Assembly (NCBI GenBank): GCA_964413425.1
Contig: CAYPST010000066.1
Location: forward strand, 1 to 22,488
DNA length: 22,488 nt
Direction of reading: 5' to 3'
Origin: DATFLS01 sp964413425
Lineage (GTDB): Bacteria; Fidelibacterota; JAANXI01
Below the pieces are notes generated by a model. It had not been told where the DNA came from, ran no database searches, and saw nothing but the letters and a program-made list of their open reading frames with translations. A program made the position numbers and the translations under genes. Positions 14,908 to 22,488 of the stretch are shown in pieces; position 1 is the stretch's first letter, and each line of letters begins with the position of its first letter.

Positions 14908-15273
14908 ATGACAGACGCCGCGAAACAGACACAACAGAAAGCACACTCACTGGGTGTTGATAAGATCCACCGGCATATCTTCCTCTGTGCCGATCAAACC
15001 TCACCACAATGCAGTACCCGGAAAGACAGCCTGAAATCCTGGAATTATCTCAAGCAACGCCTGCAAGAGTTGAACCTGACCGGAAACGGGGGCATCTATC
15101 GCACCAAGGCCAATTGTCTGCGCATTTGCATCCACGGCCCCATTGCCGTGATCTACCCGGAGGGGATCTGGTACCACTCCTGTACACCGGAGATACTGGA
15201 ACGCATTATCCAGGAACATCTTATCAAGGGAGAGCCGGTAAGCGAATATATGTTCTGTCCGGAAGACACATAA
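14908..15273 (+). CDS. Thioredoxin-fold (2Fe-2S) ferredoxin
   Basis: A 121-residue protein of the thioredoxin-like 2Fe-2S ferredoxin family. The cluster ligands are FLCADQTSPQC (C-x7-C) and NCLRIC (C-x3-C). RTKANCLRICIHGPIAVIYP followed by EGIWYHSC is characteristic of the group found in many bacteria and cyanobacteria. It is cytoplasmic and probably carries electrons to an unknown partner. The start is uncertain: ATG 14908 matches the usual length of relatives, while ATG 14863 would add fifteen hydrophobic residues with only a weak GGGAA. It lies 63 bases before the M64 peptidase gene. Confidence 0.85.
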   Translation: MTDAAKQTQQKAHSLGVDKIHRHIFLCADQTSPQCSTRKDSLKSWNYLKQRLQELNLTGNGGIYRTKANCLRICIHGPIAVIYPEGIWYHSCTPEILERIIQEHLIKGEPVSEYMFCPEDT

Positions 15274-15336
15274 GTTAAATAATTAGGTGCTGGCGAAACC
15301 ACAGACGTTCACTATGTCACTTACGGAGATAACAAA

Positions 15337-16839
15337 ATGTTGAAAAGCAAATTCAAGACTATCTGCATGAAGAAGTGTTTGCATGTAATTCCTTTGATAA
15401 GTTTTATACTCGCAGTAACCGCAACTGCGCAGGAATCGGTCGATTTCGATAGATATTTCATCAACGAAACCATGCGGGTGGATTATCATCACATGGGCGA
15501 TGCGGAGAGCGAATCCATATCTTTGCACACTATTCACCGGCAGGGAGTCTGGGCGGGCAGCACAACCAATCTTCTGGACAATTTTAATCAGGGCCGCTAT
15601 TATGTAAAGGTCTATGATGACAGCTCCGGAGAGTTGATCTGCTCAAAGGGATTTGACAGTATTTTTGGTGAATACAAGACCACCACTCCCGCATCGAACG
15701 GCATTAAACGCACCTATCATGAATCCGCGCTGATTCCCTATCCCAAACAGGCCATACGTTTCGCGATTCAGGCCAGGGATCGTGAGAATGATCTGTATGA
15801 AATTTTTTCCCAGCAGATTGATCCCGAAGACGTCAATATTATTCAGGAACCGGTCGATGCTGATATTCGAGTCTTTCCGGTGCTGAAAAACGGGAACCCG
15901 CACACCAAGGTCGACGTGGTTCTGGTCGCCGAAGGATATACTCTACAGGAGGAGAAGAAAGTCAAACAGGATTTAGAGAAGTTTCGGAAGGTCTTATTCA
16001 GTCAGGAACCTTTTCAAAGTCACCAAACGGAGTTCAATATTTCCGGAGTATTCAAACCGTCTTATCAGAGCGGCGTGGATGAACCGACGTATAGTTCGTT
16101 CGTGAACACGGCGGTCAATGCCAGCTTCAATTCCCTAAGATCACCCCGGTATCTGCTCACGGAAGATAACGGAACCCTTCGGGATATTGCGGCCGCCGCC
16201 CCCTACGATGCTATCGTTGTCATGGTCAATCACAACCGGTACGGCGGCGGGGGCATTTATAACCTGTACTGCACGTTTACCACTGACAATCAATGGTACA
16301 AATACCTGTTCCTGCACGAGTTCGGCCATTCCTTTGCCGGCCTCGCCGACGAATACTATACTTCTTCCACGGCCTATAATGATTTTTATCCCAGAGGGAT
16401 CGAACCCACGGAACCGAACATCACGGCGTTGATTCCGGGCCAGATCAAATGGAAAGGACTGGCCACCCCGGGAATCGAAATCCCCACGCCCTGGAGAAAA
16501 GCACAGTATGACAGTATGAGCACGAGTTATCAACGGCTCCGCGAGGAACTGAATAATAAAATTGCTCGCCTGAAACGCCAGGATGCTCCGGAGGAAGAAA
16601 TCAAGACACTGGAAGAACGAGCGGAAGTGCTCAGCAAAGAGCACGCGGATCGATTGGACGCATTCCTGGAGAACAGTCCGTACGCCGGGGAAGTCGGCGC
16701 CTTCGAAGGAGCGGGCTACTCCTCGGAAGGACTGTATCGCCCCATGCTGGACTGTATCATGTTTTCCAGAGGGGCGAAACCATACTGCCAGGTCTGTGAG
16801 CAGGCCATTATTGACGCTATTAATTATTACACCAAGTAA
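15337..16839 (+). CDS. Secreted IgA-peptidase-like M64 metallopeptidase
   Basis: A 500-residue protein with a signal peptide (about 1-31, ending TATA). The N-terminal M64 domain is about 35-165 and the catalytic domain about 180-495. The zinc site is HEFGHSFAGLADEY, with His327, Glu328, His331 and Asp338. The C-terminal VGAFEGAGY, PMLDCIM and CQVC stretches match the family. A highly charged helical insertion (about 393-444) separates the metal site from the FEGAGY block and looks like a coiled coil. Natural substrate unknown; IgA cleavage is known only for a Clostridium relative. GGAG lies eight bases before the ATG. Confidence 0.9.
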   Translation: MLKSKFKTICMKKCLHVIPLISFILAVTATAQESVDFDRYFINETMRVDYHHMGDAESESISLHTIHRQGVWAGSTTNLLDNFNQGRYYVKVYDDSSGELICSKGFDSIFGEYKTTTPASNGIKRTYHESALIPYPKQAIRFAIQARDRENDLYEIFSQQIDPEDVNIIQEPVDADIRVFPVLKNGNPHTKVDVVLVAEGYTLQEEKKVKQDLEKFRKVLFSQEPFQSHQTEFNISGVFKPSYQSGVDEPTYSSFVNTAVNASFNSLRSPRYLLTEDNGTLRDIAAAAPYDAIVVMVNHNRYGGGGIYNLYCTFTTDNQWYKYLFLHEFGHSFAGLADEYYTSSTAYNDFYPRGIEPTEPNITALIPGQIKWKGLATPGIEIPTPWRKAQYDSMSTSYQRLREELNNKIARLKRQDAPEEEIKTLEERAEVLSKEHADRLDAFLENSPYAGEVGAFEGAGYSSEGLYRPMLDCIMFSRGAKPYCQVCEQAIIDAINYYTK

Positions 16840-16946
16840 TGGTTCTCCCTTCCGGCCGCACCGATGTTTTCCTGATGGGAATTTTCTTCTGAAAAACAAA
16901 GTCCTGTGCAGATAATTCTGTCACCGAAGTGGGGATAGTGTTTGTG

Positions 16947-17021
16947 TCAAAGGGTGAACTCCGGTACTTCAGTCTCCGGAAAATAGCCGCTTTCATCTTT
17001 GAGTTCAGTGGTTCCGTTCAT
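16947..17021 (-). CDS. Possible 24-residue antisense-strand small ORF
   Basis: On the minus strand, ATG at 17019-17021 with GAGGTG about ten bases upstream reads MNGTTELKDESGYFPETEV... to TGA at 16947. The composition looks protein-like, and it occupies the gap between the M64 peptidase and the 272-residue protein gene. No family is recognised; chance is possible. Confidence 0.22.
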   Translation of the reverse strand: MNGTTELKDESGYFPETEVPEFTL

Positions 17022-17069
17022 ATATTGTACACACCTCTTCAGTAGAATTTTTATTGCAGGCAGCGGGAG

Positions 17070-17888
17070 ATGGCACTGCGAAAGGTCTTCATCACAGTAA
17101 AAATCTATCCGGGCTTTTCTACCCGGGAGGAAGAAGCGATCTATTCCGCCGGCGTGCAGGAAGACGGCTCCTGGGTCCGGATTGCGCCGCTCCGGTTTGA
17201 ACGCCGGTGTTACAGCAACCAGTACCGGAAGTATCACTGGATTGAGATGGATCTGGTGCGCAATCGCTCGGACAAGCGCCGTGAAAGTTTCCGGCCGCGG
17301 CGACGGGGAACCCCTGTTCGGATTATTGAAGAAGTCCACCATGACAACAATTGGGAACTCCGGAAAAAGATCGCCTTACAGAATGTGTACGTCGGCATGA
17401 ACCGGCTGCTGGCCGATGCGAAAAACGGGAACAAGGCCGTGTCACTGGCTACTTTTAAACCGGCCCGGATTGTCAGTTTCTTCTGGGAAGAAACGGGACG
17501 GGCCTGGTCCGCTGAGCAGCAGCAATGGCTCGAGCAGTGGAATTTGATGGAACGAACCAATGGTGTGCTGCAGCCCGTCCGGAAATTACCCTATCTGTTC
17601 AGTTATACCATCGAAGATATCAACGGAAACGAATCGACGCTGATGATTGATGATTGGGAAATCGGCAGCTTCTACTGGAATCGGTTGAATCATCGGAATC
17701 ACGACGAACAGGCAGCCCTGCAGGACGTCCGGAACCGGTATTTCAACGAATTCATCCGGGACCGGGATGTGTATTTTTTCCTGAATACGGTGCGCATCTC
17801 ACACTTCAGCGCCCGGAATCCGTTCTTTATCGTGGGGACTTTTCATCCGATGAAAGAGCAACAGCTGAGTTTTGATTTCGGGAGTTGA
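17070..17888 (+). CDS. Uncharacterised 272-residue protein
   Basis: I recognise a recurring family but know no function. Members begin with K-V-hydrophobic-TVK-x-YP...S and AG...DGSWVRI-P, and end with an FFL-T...NPFFIVGTFHP block; both are present here (about 5-45 and 235-265). I recall relatives near DUF488 genes, but no such gene is here. The protein is soluble, with no signal peptide, and rich in Arg, Trp and Tyr. The basic segment SDKRRESFRPRRRGTP (67-82) could bind nucleic acid. There is no obvious catalytic triad or metal site. It starts at ATG 17070 with a weak AGG nine bases upstream. The downstream gene is convergent. Confidence 0.85.
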   Translation: MALRKVFITVKIYPGFSTREEEAIYSAGVQEDGSWVRIAPLRFERRCYSNQYRKYHWIEMDLVRNRSDKRRESFRPRRRGTPVRIIEEVHHDNNWELRKKIALQNVYVGMNRLLADAKNGNKAVSLATFKPARIVSFFWEETGRAWSAEQQQWLEQWNLMERTNGVLQPVRKLPYLFSYTIEDINGNESTLMIDDWEIGSFYWNRLNHRNHDEQAALQDVRNRYFNEFIRDRDVYFFLNTVRISHFSARNPFFIVGTFHPMKEQQLSFDFGS

Positions 17889-17928
17889 TAACAGCACACG
17901 GATCACACGGATAAGAAATTAAGATGAA

Positions 17929-18000
17929 GCCGCATCAGCTGCGGCCTTTGAGCCAGAGGCTCTCCTTCGGAGCGATCTTTGTCCCGTCGTCGCGGGATCT
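17929..18000. repeat. Cluster of four consecutive small hairpins
   Basis: In the gap between two convergent genes: gccgca/tgcggc (17929-17945), gagcc/ggctc (17950-17962), ctcc/ggag (17962-17972) and cccg/cggg (within 17976-18000). The last is the second-family palindrome also found at 280-304. Just upstream, cacacggat is repeated twice (17895-17912). The cluster could act as a bidirectional transcription end, although no T-run is present. Confidence 0.5.
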
Positions 18001-18077
18001 CTTTGCCCAAGGCATCCCTTGTATGTTACCCCACATGATTCTTCGGGGCGAGGCATATTCTCAAATGGACTCAATTA

Positions 18078-18578
18078 TCAGAGATCATACAACGTCTCAT
18101 CGCGTTTGAGGGGCCGGGATTTCCGGATATTCAACTGCTTCCCGGCGAATTCAAAGGGCATCTCTTCGTCGTCAAACATATCGCCCATTTCTTCTTCAAT
18201 GGCCTCCGGATCCTCCCCCGCTTCCAGCCGGCTGAGCGCCTCCTCCATCTGATCGTTATATTTCAGTCCGATTTTATCCGAGAATCTGCGCATGAACCGG
18301 GCCATGGCTCTCGGGTCTTCGTCATCCAAACCCGCGGCTTCCGATTCCAGGTCCGCCATGGCGTTCTCCAGGCTGGATTCATCAATGGGAAGGCCCCCCA
18401 GGGGATCATCTTCATCCGGAGAGGAGCTCCCGGTGAGATGAGCAGAGCGGGAGGCCAGCCGTTGCATGTTTTCTGTTGCACAGTTCGGGCAGCGCGGGAT
18501 TTTCTCGGTATTCACCCGCTGTGACCAGAAATTATAGACCGTATGGCAATCCGGACAATAAAACTCATAGACAGGCAT
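18078..18578 (-). CDS. FmdB-family zinc-ribbon protein
   Basis: A 166-residue protein. The N-terminal FmdB/CxxC_CxxC_SSSS-type zinc ribbon has Cys8, Cys11, Cys30 and Cys33 (MPVYEFYCPDC ... RCPNC). The rest (about 55-150) is a very acidic helical region rich in Asp and Glu, followed by a short basic tail. The FmdB name comes from a proposed regulator, but the general role is unknown. Cytoplasmic. AAGGAG stands nine bases before the ATG. It lies 125 bases downstream of the PQQ dehydrogenase on the same strand; a functional link is not evident. Confidence 0.85.
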   Translation of the reverse strand: MPVYEFYCPDCHTVYNFWSQRVNTEKIPRCPNCATENMQRLASRSAHLTGSSSPDEDDPLGGLPIDESSLENAMADLESEAAGLDDEDPRAMARFMRRFSDKIGLKYNDQMEEALSRLEAGEDPEAIEEEMGDMFDDEEMPFEFAGKQLNIRKSRPLKRDETLYDL

Positions 18579-18648
18579 AATCTTTGTCTCCTTCTTCGCA
18601 AGCCACTGATTTCCCTGATAATGTTCATCTATCTGCTAGCTCATTCTA

Positions 18649-18665
18649 ATAAATCGTTCATTTTG
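18649..18665. repeat. Possible decayed arm of the dispersed palindrome
   Basis: Sixteen of seventeen bases match the right arm and flank of the 220-273 copy (ataaatcgttcaatttg), but no left arm is present. It lies between the PQQ dehydrogenase and FmdB-type genes. It may be a remnant or chance. Confidence 0.2.
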
Positions 18666-18703
18666 CCGCCAGATCATTTTAAATCCAACGGTCACTTCCG
18701 GCG

Positions 18704-20836
18704 CTATTGATCTTCCGGCAGAGCAAACGCAACATAGGTGCCTCCGGCAGGGGCTCCCCACTTTCCACCGCCGGCCGCGATAATCACATACTGCCTGCCG
18801 TTAATCTGGTAGGTCGCCGGTGTAGCCGTGCCCGATGCCGGCAGAGTTGTCTCCCACAGCAGCTCGCCGCTGTGTTTATCGAAGGCCCGGAATTTCCGGT
18901 CGTAAATGGTCGCCCCGATAAACAGCACTCCTCCGGCGGTGACAATGGGCCCGCCGTAGTTTTCGCTGCCGGTATTTTCGAATCCCTGCTTCGCCAGCTC
19001 GGGGTATTCCCCCAGAGGGATCTGCCACACGTACTCTCCCGAATCCAGATCCAGCGCATTGAGGGTTCCCCAGGGAGGTTTTACCGCCGGATATCCCTCG
19101 GGATCCAGGAATTTGTTATAGCCGTCATGGGTATATCGCAGGTCAACGGGGCTGTCGAGATCGGTAAACGTCTTCACCATCCGGTTCTCCCTGTACAGCA
19201 CATACCGGATCAGGGCATCTCGTTCCTGCTCCGAGAGATGGGCGAACGACGACATCCGTCCGGCTCCCTGCAGCAGGAGGGAGTCCATCTTCTGCGGGGA
19301 GTACCGGCTGGTAAGATCCGCCAGCGAAGGGAATTCCGGCGGGGTTCCCTGCAGATCCCGCCGGTGACAGCTGGCGCACTGGTTCAGGTACAGTTCCCGG
19401 CTGGTGGCGCGGGGACCGGTATCCGAGCGCTCGACTAATCGCAGAATCCAGGCCATTTCATTGGAATTCACATACAGAATACCGGTTTCGGGATCAAAAG
19501 CGGCCCCACCCCATTCACCTCCTCCGTCAAATCCGGGAAAGATCACGGTTCCTTCTGTGCTGGGGGGCGTGAATTGCGGCCCGCTTCGCACGGTCCGGAG
19601 TCGCTGCAGCACCGAATCATGGGCTGCCGGAGTGCGGGTAGTTACCAGATCTTCCGTGAACTGCTGACGGGCAAATGGCGGGGGCTGCACGGGAAACGGC
19701 TGGGTTTTCGCCAGGCCTTCTCCCTCCACATCCGACGGCGGAACCGATCGATATTCTATGGGAAAAAGCGGCTTGCCTGACTCTCGTTCAAACACAAAAA
19801 CATGACCGGACTTGGTGATCTGGGCCACGGCATCCACCAACCGGCGTCCTTTCCTGACAGTCACCAGGGTAGGCGGTGCAGGCAAATCCCGATCCCAGAC
19901 ATCATGCTTCACTCCCTGGAAATACCATACTACGTCGCCGGATTCCGCATTTAGGGCCAGCAGGCAGTTTGCATAAAGGTTCTCGCCAATCCGGTTTGCG
20001 CCATAGAAGTCGAACGCGGCCGACCCGGTGGGAACGAAGACCAGTCCCCGCTCCCGATCCAGGCTCATGCCGGCCCAGTTGTTGGCTCCTCCGATATATC
20101 TCCAGGCCTCTCCGGGCCAGGTTTCGTATCCCGGTTCTCCGGGACGCGGGATGGTATGGAACGTCCACCGCAGCTCGCCGGTGCGGCAATCGTATGCCCG
20201 TATGTCTCCCGGCGCCGACGGAAGCCCTTCACTGACAGCGCTGCCCATGATAATGAGATCTTTGTATGTCACGCCTGGACTGGTGGCGCGGATATTAATC
20301 GTCCGGGGATCCCGGCCCAGTCCTTCACGCAGATCCACCCGGCCGCCATTCCCGAACTCTGCTATCGGTGTGCCGTCGGACGCCGAAAGGGCGTATAAAT
20401 AATGCTCCGCCGTGAAGAAAATTCGTTTGTCTGCGTCGGCACTCCAGTAAGTGACACCCCGGTTGCGCATTTTCCTGCGTATTTCACGGCCTGCAAAGGG
20501 ATCGAAACTCCACACCAATGTTCCCGTCGCACCATGCAGGGCAATAACCCGCAACTGTGGTGTCGTCGTGTATACCACACTGTCAACCACCAAAGGATTG
20601 GCTTCCATTTCCGAGCCCTCGAAAGCATCACCCGTATCAAAGGTCCAGGCGACCTCGAGCTGATGCACATTCGCGCGGTTGATCTGGTCCAGTGTTGAAT
20701 AATGCATAAATCCCGGGCCGCGGTAGACTTCCCATGCTCGAAAGCCCCGATCCTCCGGCGCACACCCAGTGAGCAAGGCCGCCAGAGGAACTACGATGAA
20801 TCTGACCAATAATTGTCTGATTCGCTGTATAGACAT
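18704..20836 (-). CDS. PQQ-dependent dehydrogenase lipoprotein with embedded cytochrome c
   Basis: A 710-residue quinoprotein of the membrane-bound glucose/alcohol dehydrogenase superfamily. A lipobox LTGC puts the lipidated Cys at residue 25, so it is probably anchored in the periplasm. Eight-bladed propeller repeats surround a cytochrome c insertion (about 475-550) with the haem motif CASCH (487-491) and a likely axial Met528 in GRMSSF. The C-terminal block GGVLFIGATIYDRKFRAFD and GGKWGAPAGGTYVAF is typical. The internal cytochrome would take electrons from PQQ. The substrate cannot be read from the sequence. No PQQ biosynthesis gene is in the window. Confidence 0.9.
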   Translation of the reverse strand: MSIQRIRQLLVRFIVVPLAALLTGCAPEDRGFRAWEVYRGPGFMHYSTLDQINRANVHQLEVAWTFDTGDAFEGSEMEANPLVVDSVVYTTTPQLRVIALHGATGTLVWSFDPFAGREIRRKMRNRGVTYWSADADKRIFFTAEHYLYALSASDGTPIAEFGNGGRVDLREGLGRDPRTINIRATSPGVTYKDLIIMGSAVSEGLPSAPGDIRAYDCRTGELRWTFHTIPRPGEPGYETWPGEAWRYIGGANNWAGMSLDRERGLVFVPTGSAAFDFYGANRIGENLYANCLLALNAESGDVVWYFQGVKHDVWDRDLPAPPTLVTVRKGRRLVDAVAQITKSGHVFVFERESGKPLFPIEYRSVPPSDVEGEGLAKTQPFPVQPPPFARQQFTEDLVTTRTPAAHDSVLQRLRTVRSGPQFTPPSTEGTVIFPGFDGGGEWGGAAFDPETGILYVNSNEMAWILRLVERSDTGPRATSRELYLNQCASCHRRDLQGTPPEFPSLADLTSRYSPQKMDSLLLQGAGRMSSFAHLSEQERDALIRYVLYRENRMVKTFTDLDSPVDLRYTHDGYNKFLDPEGYPAVKPPWGTLNALDLDSGEYVWQIPLGEYPELAKQGFENTGSENYGGPIVTAGGVLFIGATIYDRKFRAFDKHSGELLWETTLPASGTATPATYQINGRQYVIIAAGGGKWGAPAGGTYVAFALPEDQ

Positions 20837-21164
20837 CGAATGTGCTTTTCCTGTTTGGAAATGATTATCTCACTGAATACCCGGTGAATATATCAACTGA
20901 TCCTGCAAAAAGTTAGTAGATTTTCTCCCGATGGGAATTCTCCATTTGTATTGATCGGGCCGACCTATTAATTTAAAATCAGAGTTAAAGGAATTGGTAA
21001 TCTGAGAAATCACGGCATAGAGACTGCATTCCGGTGATCCTGCAGTACCTCCGAGCCTTGCCGGCCAGTTGTTCCGGAACGACGTTCTCCATGACAGACA
21101 TCGATTAACAGGGCTATACATAAACGCAAACATAACCCATTAGCAGAAAGGGGTGATGACTGTC
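20837..21164. other. Intergenic region between divergent genes
   Basis: This 328-base gap should hold the promoters of both the PQQ dehydrogenase and the DUF362 gene. I see no promoter pair good enough to call. A perfect ten-base palindrome gttccggaac lies at 21071-21080. A reading frame of 87 codons on the minus strand lacks a ribosome-binding site and family resemblance. Confidence 0.5.
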
Positions 21165-22385
21165 ATGAATCAACTCACCAGACGGGAATTTCTCAAACGG
21201 GCGTCATTTGCCGGCGCTTCGACCTATCTCCTGACCGGCGTTCCGCTGCAATCCTTATTCGGTGCGGAGGCACTATCTCCTGTTTTCAAAATCACCGATA
21301 TTCCAAGACATGATGGTGAAATCCGACATCACGGCACGGACGTTCTCCTTGATCTCCTGGCTCAGAATGGATTGCCATTATATCATTCCCGGGCAGACGA
21401 CAAGTGGAGCGGCGCAGACGGACTGATTCACAAAGACGATGTAGTGCTCATTAAAGTGAATGCCCAATGGAAGTGTCGCGGGGCTACCAACACAGATGTG
21501 GTGCGGGGTCTGATTCATCGCATTCTGCAGCACCCGGACGGATTCGACGGGGAAGTGGTCATCTTCGAGAACGGTCAGGGGCAGGGTGGTTTTGACGGCG
21601 ATCCCAGAGCCTGGGGTCGCTACGAAGGTCACCCGGAAGTTGCCGGCGTGCATGTCAATGCTGAAGACCAGCGGCTGACTGTGGAGAATCTGGTGAATTC
21701 CGTGTTTGCAGACTCTCCGGTCAGTTCCTATCTCCTGGACCCGATACGCGAAACCTTCATCGCAGCGGATGAGCATGAACAGGATGGCTACCGGAAATTA
21801 ACCAATCAGCAGGTTTCCTATCCCTGCTTCACGACCGCCGGTGGTCATCGGATTGAGCTGCGGGAGGGGATCTGGAACGGAGCCGGACATGCACAGAACC
21901 TCAAAGTTATTAATATTCCGGTATTAAAAACCCACGATGGCACCGGAATCACCGGCGTGTTGAAGCACTCATATGGCATCCTCTCCATGGCCGATGGCTG
22001 GGGCGGCGATCTCCGGCATTACACAGAAGCCGGAACACAATGCGGTAAAATGTACAGCATCGTGCGGGCTCCCGACCTGAACATTCTCGATTGCATCTGG
22101 GTCACCTACGAGCACCATCATATGGGATATCCCCCGGATTCCACCGAGCGCATGAATACGCTGCTGGCGGGACTGGATCCGGTGGCACTTGATTACCACG
22201 GGAGCAAGCATATTCTCTATCCGCTGGGCGGCGACCTGAAGCATTGGCACGATCCGGATACCTATGACGGACTCATGAATCACCTTACCGGGGCTCAGCA
22301 ATTTCTGAATAATCGGGGTGGAATTCGCGGACTTTCAACGAAACAGGGGGATGAGAATATTCAGGTGATCTCCGGTCAGGGGTGA
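21165..22385 (+). CDS. Tat-exported DUF362 protein
   Basis: A 406-residue protein. The N-terminus has a twin-arginine signal, TRREFLKRASFAG, followed by a hydrophobic stretch to about residue 30, so it should be folded before export. DUF362 features follow: LIKVNAQWKCRGATNTDVVR, KVINIPVLKTHDGTGITG, the VLKHSYGI block, and LLAGLDPVALDY near the end. Unlike many DUF362 proteins it carries no ferredoxin-type CxxCxxC cluster motif. Function is unknown. ATG 21165 is preferred, eleven bases after AAAGGGG; ATG 21156 and GTG 21153 crowd that site. Divergent from the PQQ dehydrogenase. Confidence 0.85.
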   Translation: MNQLTRREFLKRASFAGASTYLLTGVPLQSLFGAEALSPVFKITDIPRHDGEIRHHGTDVLLDLLAQNGLPLYHSRADDKWSGADGLIHKDDVVLIKVNAQWKCRGATNTDVVRGLIHRILQHPDGFDGEVVIFENGQGQGGFDGDPRAWGRYEGHPEVAGVHVNAEDQRLTVENLVNSVFADSPVSSYLLDPIRETFIAADEHEQDGYRKLTNQQVSYPCFTTAGGHRIELREGIWNGAGHAQNLKVINIPVLKTHDGTGITGVLKHSYGILSMADGWGGDLRHYTEAGTQCGKMYSIVRAPDLNILDCIWVTYEHHHMGYPPDSTERMNTLLAGLDPVALDYHGSKHILYPLGGDLKHWHDPDTYDGLMNHLTGAQQFLNNRGGIRGLSTKQGDENIQVISGQG

Positions 22386-22434
22386 TGTGACGGTGCAGTT
22401 TGTTCTGGCACACTTTTATTAACGAACTTATTGC

Positions 22435-22488
22435 AACCCAAATTGAGCGATTTATTTCCATAAATCGCTCAATCGACAAAGAAAATGT
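22435..22488. repeat. Dispersed palindromic repeat, copy D (runs to the window edge)
   Basis: Perfect 14-base arms at 22442-22455 and 22460-22473 around the loop ttcc. The 54 bases are an inverted copy of 220-273 with one arm substitution, except that the loop reads ttcc on the plus strand in both places. The element may continue beyond the window. Confidence 0.7.

Noticed and set aside
20870..21133. 87-codon minus-strand frame upstream of the PQQ dehydrogenase
   Set aside because: No ribosome-binding site, unusual composition, no family resemblance, and it lies where promoters are expected.
220..22488. A composite transposon or integrated element spanning the window
   Set aside because: The end repeats are short hairpins of a dispersed family. 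No transposase, integrase or tRNA is present, and the genes inside are mostly housekeeping.

Overview
The window looks like chromosomal DNA, roughly half G+C, from a Gram-negative bacterium. The FCB superphylum or its deep relatives (Calditrichota, KSB1, Marinimicrobia, Rhodothermota type) is the likeliest placement. Reasons: a secreted protein with an N-terminal CarboxypepD_reg-like domain of the type common there, an M64 metallopeptidase, a lipoprotein quinoprotein, and many intergenic hairpins. The placement is inference; no rRNA or tRNA gene was seen.

Layout. (1) 1-565: no convincing gene, dense in palindromes. (2) 6756 down to 566, minus strand: a complete SUF iron-sulfur assembly operon, Rrf2 regulator-sufC-sufB-sufD-Rieske ferredoxin-sufS-sufU. 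It has a recognisable promoter whose spacer carries an IscR-like palindrome. (3) 7042-9927, plus: a YbeL/DUF1451 zinc-ribbon protein, then an NfeD serine protease and its usual partner, a slipin, closed by a strong intrinsic terminator. (4) 10164-12360, plus: an AmmeMemoRadiSam-type radical SAM enzyme and a secreted CarboxypepD_reg-like protein. (5) 12361-13088: a gene-free stretch with nearly three copies of a 165-bp tandem repeat, each carrying a long hairpin. (6) 13089-17888: chorismate synthase (plus), an ArsC/Spx-like protein (minus), a thioredoxin-fold 2Fe-2S ferredoxin, an M64 peptidase and an uncharacterised 272-residue protein (plus). (7) 18078-20836, minus: an FmdB-type zinc-ribbon protein downstream of a PQQ-dependent dehydrogenase lipoprotein with an embedded cytochrome c. 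(8) 21165-22385, plus, divergent: a Tat-exported DUF362 protein.

How the genes work together. The SUF block is one functional unit. SufS supplies sulfur through SufU to the SufBCD scaffold, and the Rrf2 protein probably senses cluster status and represses its own promoter. NfeD and slipin form a known membrane-protease pair. The other genes look like independent housekeeping or envelope functions.

The most unusual material is intergenic: a modular family of palindromes (92-137, 220-273, 6939-6984, 22435-22488). The copies near the two window ends are inverted relative to each other except for their 4-base loop. I found no clear new defence or metabolic system; the uncharacterised 272-residue protein is the best candidate for an unknown function.
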